Positions 1 to 4,296 of a stretch of DNA of 6,026 nucleotides are shown here, in pieces; position 1 is the first letter of the stretch; each line of letters begins with the position of its first letter. The notes beneath the pieces are model-generated. The model was not told where the DNA came from. It was given only the letters and a program-made list of their open reading frames with translations, and ran no database searches. Source of the stretch: Bacteroidota bacterium (GTDB taxonomy: Bacteria > Bacteroidota > Bacteroidia > Bacteroidales > UBA1715); assembly GCA_029266015.1 (NCBI GenBank), contig JAJUFK010000156.1, positions 1-6,026 on the forward strand, read 5' to 3'. The position numbers and the translations under genes are program-made.

Positions 1-204
1 AAAACGAAACGATTTATAGAAACGTTTTTGAAAAATGGATTAGAGGTCGATGATTTTCATACATCGGGTCATGCAGATATTCCTACAATTATTGATTTTG
101 TTGAAAATTGTAAGCCAAAACAGATTCTACCTGTACAAACAATTACACCCGAAAAATATGTTGAATTATTTGGGGAAAAGGTTATAATTGCAAATGTCTG
201 TTAA
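1..204 (+). CDS. C-terminal end of an RNase J-like (beta-CASP) metallo-beta-lactamase fold hydrolase, partial
   Basis: An open frame enters from the left edge and gives 67 C-terminal residues ending at a TAA stop. Residues 20-26 read HTSGHAD, the HxSGH signature of the beta-CASP region in RNase J-like nucleases. They are followed by a CKPKQILPV strand and then PEKYVELFG, which matches the usual C-terminal pattern of these proteins (KPK..IPIHT..PEKF..LF). The family are metal-dependent RNA or DNA processing enzymes of the cytoplasm. The odd point is residue 46: family members normally carry a histidine here (P-I/V-H-T), a metal ligand, and this protein has glutamine (CAA at 136-138). The catalytic HxHxDH region lies outside the window, so activity cannot be judged. 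The gene is convergent with the orphan gene at 330-707. Family assignment is fairly sure; the exact substrate is unknown. Confidence 0.72.
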   Translation, partial: KTKRFIETFLKNGLEVDDFHTSGHADIPTIIDFVENCKPKQILPVQTITPEKYVELFGEKVIIANVC

Positions 205-236
205 ATCGTATGTGCGTATAAATTGGTGTAATTTCA

Positions 237-286
237 ATACATTCAATATGAGTCAATGTATCAGTCTCTAGCCCCCAAACTTTGGG
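237..286. repeat. Two small inverted repeats between convergent genes
   Basis: The 125-base gap between the convergent genes holds two inverted repeats. The first has 7-bp arms (ATACATT at 237-243, AATGTAT at 255-261). The second is a near-perfect palindrome CCCAAA-C-TTTGGG at 274-286. Neither is followed by a clear T-run on either strand, so they are not standard intrinsic terminators. They may help end the two converging transcripts or be chance; no function can be assigned. Confidence 0.3.
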
Positions 287-329
287 ATTGTGAATGATAA
301 TATGCGAAGCTGTATATATCATAATTGTA

Positions 330-707
330 TTATTTTTTTATTACACAATCTATTATAAATGACTCTTTAGGTAATATTTTAAATTCTATCCACGAATGTT
401 CGTTGCAATGAAATAAAAAATTTGGTACTGTTGCTTGTAATTCAAATACCGGAAATTTCACTTCAGGTATATCGGGATTATTGTAACAAATTAATTGGCG
501 ATGACTTGTATCTGTAGAATGTAATCCAATAATAGTATTTTTTTCAATATTCCAAGCACGGAGAAAATATGCATAACTTTCAACTGCTGTTTCAATTTCT
601 ATATCGCAGGATTTTAAATATTCTAAATGCAAATCACTTCCAAATAGTTTTACTATTTCTTTTTGATGCGAGTGCGAAATAATGCGAAAACGAATTATAT
701 GTTTCAT
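330..707 (-). CDS. Orphan hypothetical protein, 125 residues
   Basis: I do not recognise this protein. The frame is open further upstream to 803, but the extension would overlap the divergent regulator gene and its promoter and reads like translated AT-rich spacer. The internal ATG at 705-707 is therefore preferred, giving MKHIIRFRII as the start. There is no signal peptide or membrane segment, so it is probably cytoplasmic. The sequence is rich in Ile, Glu and His and looks like an alternating beta/alpha fold, with a histidine/cysteine-containing patch near residue 100 (HCNEHSW) and a Lys-Lys end. It is divergent from the HTH protein at 791, with 83 bp between the starts, which suggests shared control. 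It may be cargo of the degraded element on this side of tRNA-Pro. The frame is intact over its full length. Confidence 0.5.
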   Translation of the reverse strand: MKHIIRFRIISHSHQKEIVKLFGSDLHLEYLKSCDIEIETAVESYAYFLRAWNIEKNTIIGLHSTDTSHRQLICYNNPDIPEVKFPVFELQATVPNFLFHCNEHSWIEFKILPKESFIIDCVIKK

Positions 708-744
708 AATATTGAATTTTATATATGCTAATATAATATAGTAC

Positions 745-776
745 TTTGACAATTTATGACAATTGTAGTATATTCG
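745..776 (+). promoter_or_regulatory. Bacteroidota-type promoter of the HTH regulator gene
   Basis: TTTG at 745-748 and TATATTCG at 769-776 are separated by 20 bases. They fit the TTTG-N19-21-TAnnTTTG consensus with one mismatch. The expected transcript start is near 783, just upstream of ATG 791. This supports 791 rather than 746 as the start of the regulator gene. Confidence 0.5.
747..764. promoter_or_regulatory. Candidate operator: direct repeat of TGACAATT, one helical turn apart
   Basis: TGACAATT occurs at 747-754 and again at 757-764, with a start-to-start distance of exactly 10 bases, so both copies lie on the same face of DNA. They fill the spacer of the promoter at 745-776. The second copy is part of the palindrome ACAATTGT (759-766). 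The position between two divergent genes, one encoding an HTH protein, suggests an autoregulatory binding site. This is inference from position and symmetry only. Confidence 0.35.
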
Positions 777-790
777 TAAAAAAAATAAAT

Positions 791-1033
791 ATGGATCAAC
801 CAAAAGTTGATAGAATTTTACGTGTAATGAAATTGCTAACAGAAAATAATACGTATACTATTTCCGATATAGCGAGCAGAATCCACACAAGCGATAGAAC
901 TGTGTATAGGTATATAGATACGTCTCGTGAAGCAGGATTTATAGTAAAAAAAGAAGGGAAAATATATCGACTCGATAAAAACTCTCCACATTTTAAAGAT
1001 ATAAACCCGTTGTGCATTTATAAAAAAAAGTAA
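791..1033 (+). CDS. HTH-only protein, C-terminally truncated WYL-type transcriptional regulator
   Basis: The 80-residue product matches in style the N-terminus of Bacteroidota WYL regulators: MDQPKxxRxLRxMxLL at the start, a winged helix-turn-helix of the HTH_11/DeoR kind at about residues 6-60 (TISDIASRI, then DRTVYRYID as recognition helix, then REAGFIVKKEG as wing), and then RLDKxSPxFKDI. In full-length members (about 300 residues or more) this is followed by a ligand-sensing WYL domain. Here the frame ends nine residues after FKDI, at NPLCIYKKK. An 8-A run (1022-1029) precedes the stop, but shifting frame there adds only about 6 or 16 codons that do not resemble WYL sequence, so the domain is absent, not merely out of frame. 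Start 791 is chosen because MDQPK is the family start and a promoter lies just upstream. It could be a pseudogene or a working small DNA-binding protein. Confidence 0.7.
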   Translation: MDQPKVDRILRVMKLLTENNTYTISDIASRIHTSDRTVYRYIDTSREAGFIVKKEGKIYRLDKNSPHFKDINPLCIYKKK

Positions 1034-1406
1034 TAAAAGTTGTTCATTGAATTACAAAAAATCGTATATTTATTTGTGAATCAAACTATTAAATAGTTAC
1101 CTCAACTTTGAGACAAGTTACGAAAAAATATTGGAATTTGTAAGAACAATTTCGAAAAAAGAAAACTTTTTAAAACAAATAAGAAAACTAAAGTCATATA
1201 ATTGAATTATTTAAAATGCTATTCCAATGTACCCATAGTTTGGTATGCGAATATTATATTTGACTTACCGGAAAGTTATACAAGAGAGTTTTGGGAGGTG
1301 TGAATATGCCCGATTTTTTAATTAATTATTAAAAAAAACAAACATGTCGACATATATTGGCGAACTGACTAACTTTATTTGCATTATAATTTTAATATAT
1401 ATGCAA
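1034..1406. other. AT-rich stretch without a convincing gene
   Basis: I see no supported gene in these 373 bases. Three items may be relics. An open frame at 1202-1303 (TTG start) encodes 33 residues of protein-like composition ending in LPESYTREFWEV. A GGGAGG sequence at 1293-1298 lies just before ATG 1306, which opens only an 8-codon frame ending at 1332; this is odd because the other genes here lack Shine-Dalgarno sequences. A perfect 10-bp palindrome, ATGTCGACAT, lies at 1344-1353. The stretch is best read as eroded accessory DNA. Confidence 0.35.
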
Positions 1407-1556
1407 ATGAAACGTTTTCTTTTTATATTATGTATTTCTGTATTATCTTGTAGTAGTCAAGTACAGATTGAGTTAATCAACAATAATTTATTTGTTGATT
1501 CTAAAAAAACGTCAATTCGATCTAAGCAGCAGCTATTAATCTTTCATTATCAATAA
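1407..1556 (+). CDS. Short, probably truncated lipoprotein, 49 residues
   Basis: ATG 1407 opens MKRFLFILCISVLSCSS, a lipoprotein signal peptide: Lys-Arg N-region, hydrophobic core, and a VLSC lipobox with Cys15 as the acylation site. About 35 residues follow (QVQIELINNNLFVD, then a Lys/Ser-rich part), and the frame stops at 1556. A longer frame from 1344 is open but would bury the signal peptide behind 21 residues, so 1407 is preferred. The mature part is too short for a typical domain. The end of the frame overlaps by 7 bp the end of the convergent integrase remnant at 1550-1621. That suggests a deletion joined the 5' ends of two unrelated genes tail to tail. Whether the product is made is unknown. 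Confidence 0.4.
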   Translation: MKRFLFILCISVLSCSSQVQIELINNNLFVDSKKTSIRSKQQLLIFHYQ

Positions 1557-1621
1557 TTTCGATATTCAATGATTTTTTTTCTTATTAACAAACTAACCAA
1601 AAATGTACTTTTTGTTCTCAT
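1550..1621 (-). pseudogene. 5' remnant of a tyrosine recombinase/integrase gene
   Basis: On the minus strand, ATG at 1621-1619 opens MRTKSTFLVSLLIRKK followed by seven more codons and a stop. The first ~15 residues closely resemble the very conserved start of Bacteroidota tyrosine integrases (MRTKSTFSVLF-like, the first strand of the N-terminal arm-binding domain, normally followed by a charged turn and xPIYxRIT). After about residue 16 the similarity ends, so only the 5' end is left and the core-binding and catalytic domains are missing. The gene would have read away from the tRNA-Pro 3' end 286 bp upstream, the standard placement for an element integrated at a tRNA. The match is short and judged from memory of the family, so confidence is moderate. 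Confidence 0.45.
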
Positions 1622-1662
1622 AACATGATTTTTTTTACATTATTTTGATACAAATTGAATTC

Positions 1663-1810
1663 TGTTCACCAAAAAGTCCATTAAATTGATAACAAAATCA
1701 TACAAAAGGCATCAAAAAAGTATCCTTATAACCCAATGGTAATCATTGTGTTAAATACTTGCTGGTAAAAAAATAAAATATTATTTGTTCACCGAAATAC
1801 TCACCGAATA
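1663..1810 (-). repeat. Three GGTGAACA-like direct repeats upstream of the integrase remnant
   Basis: Read on the minus strand, three similar boxes occur between the integrase remnant and tRNA-Pro: ATTCGGTGAGTA (about 1799-1810), TTTCGGTGAACA (about 1787-1798) and TTTTGGTGAACA (about 1663-1674). The first two share TTCGGTGA at 12-bp spacing. An inverted repeat with 7-bp arms (TTGTGTT at 1823-1829, AACACAA at 1836-1842) lies between them and the tRNA terminator. Their number, spacing and place fit arm-type recombinase sites of an attachment region, but this is inference. Confidence 0.4.
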
Positions 1811-1851
1811 GATTGCAATTATTTGTGTTCAAATAAACACAATTGATTACA

Positions 1852-1887
1852 AAAAAGCCCAAAAATCAACAGATTTTCAGGCTTTTT
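1852..1887 (-). terminator. Intrinsic terminator of tRNA-Pro
   Basis: A long hairpin lies 20 bases beyond the tRNA 3' end. The outer arms are AAAAAGCC and GGCTTTTT, the inner arms are TGAAAATC and GATTTTTG (with two G-T pairs), and the loop is 4 bases. On the minus strand it ends in a run of six T. The A-rich opposite side means it could also work from the plus strand. It separates the tRNA transcript from the attachment-like region. Confidence 0.75.
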
Positions 1888-1907
1888 GAAATTGAATTCC
1901 GACTTTG

Positions 1908-1982
1908 TCGGGATGACCCGATTCGAACGGGCGACCCCACGCCCCCCAGACGTGTACTCTAACCGGGCTGAGCTACATCCCG
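1908..1982 (-). tRNA. tRNA-Pro(GGG)
   Basis: The minus strand folds into a full 75-base cloverleaf. The acceptor stem CGGGATG pairs perfectly with CATCCCG. The D stem is GCTC/GAGT. The anticodon stem CACGT/GCGTG encloses the loop CTGGGGG, giving anticodon GGG (1945-1947), which reads proline codons. The T stem GCCCG/CGGGT encloses TTCGAAT. The discriminator base is A (1908) and CCA is not encoded. It is transcribed leftward and ends in a hairpin at 1852-1887. Its 3' end faces the degraded element, consistent with its use as an integration target, and the gene itself is intact. Confidence 0.95.
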
Positions 1983-1998
1983 AATGCTCAATTGTGTG

Positions 1999-2029
1999 CA
2001 AATGTATTGTTTATTTCTTTTGCAACAAA
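1999..2029 (-). promoter_or_regulatory. Promoter of tRNA-Pro
   Basis: On the minus strand, TTTG (2029-2026) and TACATTTG (2006-1999) are spaced by exactly 19 bases, a perfect match to the Bacteroidota consensus TTTG-N19-TAnnTTTG. The predicted transcript start lies near 1992, about 10 bases before the mature tRNA 5' end. Confidence 0.75.
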
Positions 2030-2038
2030 ATTACCATA

Positions 2039-2299
2039 TCAAAAATTTGTATCTAATGTGGTAAATTCATTGGCACAGGCTTGTTTGTGAGCTTCAATCA
2101 CACTATCATTTACTACTATGGTATCTCCTAATTGTGTAATACTTTGTTCTACACAATTACAATATGCTTGTGTTTGCTCCTTATAAATAGCTTGCACATC
2201 GGCATCTTTCATACATTGTTGTTTGTCAAATGTTTTTGCTTGTTTACAACTTACCACACTCAAAAGTATAAGTAACAATACAATACCAATATTTCTCAT
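2039..2299 (-). CDS. Small cysteine-rich lipoprotein, 86 residues
   Basis: The preferred start, ATG at 2299-2297, gives MRNIGIVLLLILLSVVSC: a short positive N-region, a hydrophobic core and a VVSC lipobox, so Cys18 should be lipidated and the protein anchored to a membrane facing the periplasm or cell surface. The frame is open to 2371, but that extension would hide the signal peptide and run into the trxB control region. The mature part has four cysteines (29, 47, 49, 75) in a C-x17-C-x-C-x25-C layout around QAYCNCVEQ. This fits small Bacteroidota lipoproteins of unknown function and might form two disulphides. No SD is visible; the leader is A-rich. It is divergent from trxB, with 147 bases between starts. 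The name 'lipoprotein' is well supported; the role is unknown. Confidence 0.7.
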   Translation of the reverse strand: MRNIGIVLLLILLSVVSCKQAKTFDKQQCMKDADVQAIYKEQTQAYCNCVEQSITQLGDTIVVNDSVIEAHKQACANEFTTLDTNF

Positions 2300-2368
2300 T
2301 TTTATATGTTGTTTTGTGTAATGAATTGAATCTTTATAAGACAAATATCTATATTTTTTTAAAAAAAT

Positions 2369-2384
2369 CACATTGCAAAATGTG
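2369..2384. promoter_or_regulatory. Inverted repeat over the trxB -33 element, candidate operator
   Basis: CACATT (2369-2374) and AATGTG (2379-2384) form 6-bp arms around GCAA. The repeat covers the TTG of the trxB promoter (2373-2375) in the region divergent to the lipoprotein gene. A regulator bound here would block or aid polymerase. There is no evidence beyond symmetry and place. Confidence 0.3.
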
Positions 2385-2402
2385 TAAAAAAAACTACTTT
2401 TG
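2373..2402 (+). promoter_or_regulatory. trxB promoter
   Basis: TTG at 2373-2375 and TACTTTTG at 2395-2402, with a 19-base spacer, match the Bacteroidota vegetative promoter TTG-N19-TAnnTTTG exactly. Transcription should start near 2409, giving a leader of about 38 bases before ATG 2447. Confidence 0.75.
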
Positions 2403-2430
2403 TTATATGCTTACAAATAAAAACTAATCA

Positions 2431-2450
2431 ATAAATATGAATAAATATGA
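2431..2450 (+). repeat. 10-bp tandem duplication carrying the trxB start codon
   Basis: ATAAATATGA occurs twice without a gap (2431-2440 and 2441-2450). Each copy holds an ATG: the second is the trxB start (2447), the first (2437) opens an out-of-frame 6-codon frame, MNKYEL, ending at 2457 inside trxB. Because the copies are 10 bases apart, the two starts are in different frames. Confidence 0.7.
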
Positions 2451-3379
2451 ACTTTGAAAAAGTAAAATGTTTAATTATTGGCAGTGGGCCTGCGGGTTAT
2501 ACAGCTGCTATTTATGCTGCTCGTGCCAATATGAATCCGGTACTATACGAAGGATTACAACCCGGTGGTCAATTAACTACAACTACCGAAGTCGACAATT
2601 TTCCGGGATATCCCGAAGGTGTTACAGGTCCGCAATTAATGGAAGATTTACGAAAACAAGCTCAACGATTTGGAACCGATGTACGTTCGGGCTATGCAAC
2701 TGCTGTTGATTTTTCGGGAACTAATAAAATTGTAGAAATTGATGGTGAAAAGAAAATAGAAGCACAAGTTGTAATTATATCTACCGGTGCTACCGCTAAG
2801 TATCTTGGACTTGAAAGCGAAGAAAAATATAAAGGTATGGGCGTTTCGGCATGTGCTACTTGCGATGGCTTTTTCTATCGAAAACAAGATGTTGCCGTGG
2901 TAGGCGGTGGCGACACTGCTGCCGAAGAAGCTACATACTTGGCAGGTTTAGCAAACAAAGTATATTTAATAATTCGCAAAGACCACATGCGTGCAAGTAA
3001 AGCCATGCAAAAACGAGTAGAAAATACTCCCAACATAGAAGTATTGTATGAACATGTTACACTTGAAGTACTTGGTGATGCAAACGGGGTAAATGGAGTA
3101 CGATTACTCAAAAAAGGAACCGAAGAAGTTACCATTAAAGTTACAGGTTTCTTTTTAGCTATAGGACATACGCCTAATACAGAAATATTTAAAAACTTTA
3201 TAGAACTTGACGAGGTTGGATATATCAAAACAAAACCGGGTTCAACTCATACCAATATTCCGGGAGTATTTGCATGCGGCGACGTACAAGACCCACACTA
3301 TCGTCAAGCAATTACAGCTGCCGGATCGGGTTGTATGGCTGCTTTAGATGCCGAACGATATTTGGGAAGTCTTTTGTAA
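2447..3379 (+). CDS. trxB: Thioredoxin reductase (NADPH)
   Basis: This 310-residue flavoenzyme passes electrons from NADPH through FAD and a redox disulphide to thioredoxin in the cytoplasm. All landmarks of the low-molecular-weight family are present in order: the FAD-binding GSGPAG at 12-17, PGGQL and the NFPG segment at 39-54, the redox-active CATC at 136-139 followed by Asp140, the NADPH-binding GGGDTA at 153-158, RKDHMRASK at 177-185 in the place of the NADP-phosphate-contacting HRRxxxR stretch, and the second FAD motif GVFACGDV at 273-280 before YRQAITAAGSGCMAALDAE. Length is normal. The usual first histidine of HRR is isoleucine here, so cofactor preference is not certain. Start 2447 places the nucleotide-binding strand correctly. 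The gene has its own promoter (2373-2402) and is 44 bases upstream of the adenosyltransferase gene, with no clear terminator between, so co-transcription is likely. Confidence 0.96.
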   Translation: MNFEKVKCLIIGSGPAGYTAAIYAARANMNPVLYEGLQPGGQLTTTTEVDNFPGYPEGVTGPQLMEDLRKQAQRFGTDVRSGYATAVDFSGTNKIVEIDGEKKIEAQVVIISTGATAKYLGLESEEKYKGMGVSACATCDGFFYRKQDVAVVGGGDTAAEEATYLAGLANKVYLIIRKDHMRASKAMQKRVENTPNIEVLYEHVTLEVLGDANGVNGVRLLKKGTEEVTIKVTGFFLAIGHTPNTEIFKNFIELDEVGYIKTKPGSTHTNIPGVFACGDVQDPHYRQAITAAGSGCMAALDAERYLGSLL

Positions 3380-3423
3380 TTGTTAATTATAAATAGTTAA
3401 TTGAATCTTCAATCTGTAATCAA

Positions 3424-3969
3424 ATGAAAATTTACACAAAAACAGGTGATAAAGGTACGTCGTCCTTGCTTGGAGGTACACGTGTAGCTAAATATCACGA
3501 TAGGCTTGAGTGTTATGGCACTATAGACGAATTAAATTCGCATATAGGTGTTGTACGTGACCTTTGTAATAATAATGCTGTATGTGAAATATTAGCTCAC
3601 ATTCAACACACATTGTTTACTATAGGTTCATATTTGGCCAATGAAAAACCTCATGAACGCACAACGCCGATTTTATCAACACAGCACATTGAATTACTTG
3701 AAAAAACTATTGATACATATACCGAAGAATTACCCAAACTTACACATTTTATTTTACCTGCCGGAGATATTGTATCATCGCAAACACACGTATGCAGAAC
3801 AGTATGCAGAAGAGCTGAACGACTTATTGTAAAATTATCGGAATCTACACACATAGAAGAAACTGTTATCATATATATCAATCGTTTATCTGATTTTTTG
3901 TTTGTTTTGGCCCGAAAGTTTTTAAAAGATGTTAACAAACAAGAAATAACATGGAATCCTCTGTTGTAA
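3424..3969 (+). CDS. pduO: PduO-type cob(I)alamin adenosyltransferase
   Basis: The 181-residue enzyme transfers the adenosyl group of ATP to cob(I)alamin to make adenosylcobalamin, used for example by methylmalonyl-CoA mutase. The family marks are clear: the N-terminal ATP-binding TKTGDKGTSSLLGG at 5-18, the YGTIDELN segment at 31-38, FILPAG at 109-114, the arginine-rich helix CRTVCRRAER at 124-133 with the RxxxRRxE pattern, and INRLSDFLFVLAR at 152-164. The length is typical for the all-helical trimeric ATR fold. It follows trxB on the same strand by 44 bases. I see no cobalamin riboswitch in front of it, so it is probably expressed with trxB and not by B12 level. The only unusual feature is Ala where many members have Gly in the LP(G/A)G motif. 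The name PduO denotes the family, not a pdu operon. Confidence 0.93.
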   Translation: MKIYTKTGDKGTSSLLGGTRVAKYHDRLECYGTIDELNSHIGVVRDLCNNNAVCEILAHIQHTLFTIGSYLANEKPHERTTPILSTQHIELLEKTIDTYTEELPKLTHFILPAGDIVSSQTHVCRTVCRRAERLIVKLSESTHIEETVIIYINRLSDFLFVLARKFLKDVNKQEITWNPLL

Positions 3970-3994
3970 ATTAGTATTTTTTTATATATTTTCG
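3964..3994 (+). promoter_or_regulatory. Possible promoter of the DUF2795 gene
   Basis: TTG at 3964-3966 (overlapping the end of the adenosyltransferase gene) and TATTTTCG at 3987-3994 are 20 bases apart and match the TTG-N19-20-TAnnTTTG pattern with one mismatch. Transcription would begin near 4001, 21 bases before ATG 4022. The gene could still also be read from the trxB promoter. Confidence 0.45.
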
Positions 3995-4021
3995 CAGAAA
4001 TTCACTAAAAATTGGAAACCT

Positions 4022-4243
4022 ATGTATTGGACATTAGAACTTGCTTCAAAATTAGAAGATGCTCCATGGCCGGCAACTAAAGATGAGTTAATAGATTTTG
4101 CTATTCGTTCGGGTGCCCCTCTTGAAGTTATTGAAAACTTACAAGAAATTGAAGACGAAGGTGAAGTATACGAGAGTATTGAAGATATATGGCCGGATTA
4201 TCCGAGTAAAGACGATTTCTTCTTTAATGAAGATGAGTATTAA
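4022..4243 (+). CDS. DUF2795-type small acidic protein, 73 residues
   Basis: The sequence opens MYWTLELASKLEDAPWPATKDELIDFAIRSGAPLEVIENL and ends in a strongly acidic tail with IWPDYPSKDDFFFNEDEY. To my knowledge this is a small protein very highly conserved among Bacteroidota. It carries one DUF2795 unit, in which the W-P-A-T-K-x-E-L-I stretch lies near the start. No signal peptide or membrane segment is seen, so it should be cytoplasmic. The biochemical role is unknown. The gene lies 52 bases after the adenosyltransferase gene with a possible promoter of its own, and is followed within 10 bases by a strong terminator, making it the last gene of the trxB transcript group. The conservation of such a short, acidic protein points to a protein-protein contact role, but that is inference. 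Confidence 0.85.
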   Translation: MYWTLELASKLEDAPWPATKDELIDFAIRSGAPLEVIENLQEIEDEGEVYESIEDIWPDYPSKDDFFFNEDEY

Positions 4244-4251
4244 AAAAATGC

Positions 4252-4286
4252 AAAAAGGTGTTTTACAATAAAACACCTTTTTTTTT
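4252..4286 (+). terminator. Strong intrinsic terminator after the DUF2795 gene
   Basis: A perfect 14-bp hairpin has left arm 4252-4265 (AAAAAGGTGTTTTA), right arm 4269-4282 and a loop of CAA. The core GGTGTTTTA/TAAAACACC is followed by nine T (4278-4286). It should end the trxB-pduO-DUF2795 transcript. Its T-run ends only 10 bases before the start codon of the next gene, so it may also limit expression of that gene. Its A-rich left flank could let it work weakly in the opposite direction. Confidence 0.88.
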
Positions 4287-4296
4287 ATGTATTACT

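Noticed and set aside
746..790. Longer start (ATG 746) for the HTH gene
   Set aside because: The family start MDQPK lies at 791, and a promoter with -7 element at 769-776 lies inside the extension, so the extra 15 residues would not be transcribed.
796..1017. Minus-strand open frame of 73 codons
   Set aside because: It is antisense to the well-matched HTH coding sequence and has no family resemblance.
1022..1032. Frameshift at the 8-A run as cause of the missing WYL domain
   Set aside because: Neither shifted frame continues for more than about 16 codons or resembles WYL sequence.
1819..2001. Minus-strand open frame of 60 codons
   Set aside because: It runs straight through the tRNA-Pro gene and its terminator; the RNA features explain the sequence.
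2467..3228. Open frames on both strands inside trxB (2467-2709 plus, 2648-2887 minus, 2875-3228 minus)
   Set aside because: All overlap the fully conserved trxB reading frame and encode low-complexity or implausible peptides.
3380..3423. Cobalamin riboswitch or terminator between trxB and the adenosyltransferase gene
   Set aside because: The 44-base gap is too short for a B12 riboswitch and shows only a weak AT-rich inverted repeat.
3641..3938. Open frames inside the adenosyltransferase gene on both strands
   Set aside because: They are shadows of a gene whose motifs are all in the other frame.
4258..4296. GTG 4258 as start of the HELGH gene
   Set aside because: It would begin inside the terminator hairpin and add 13 residues that merely translate the stem and T-run.
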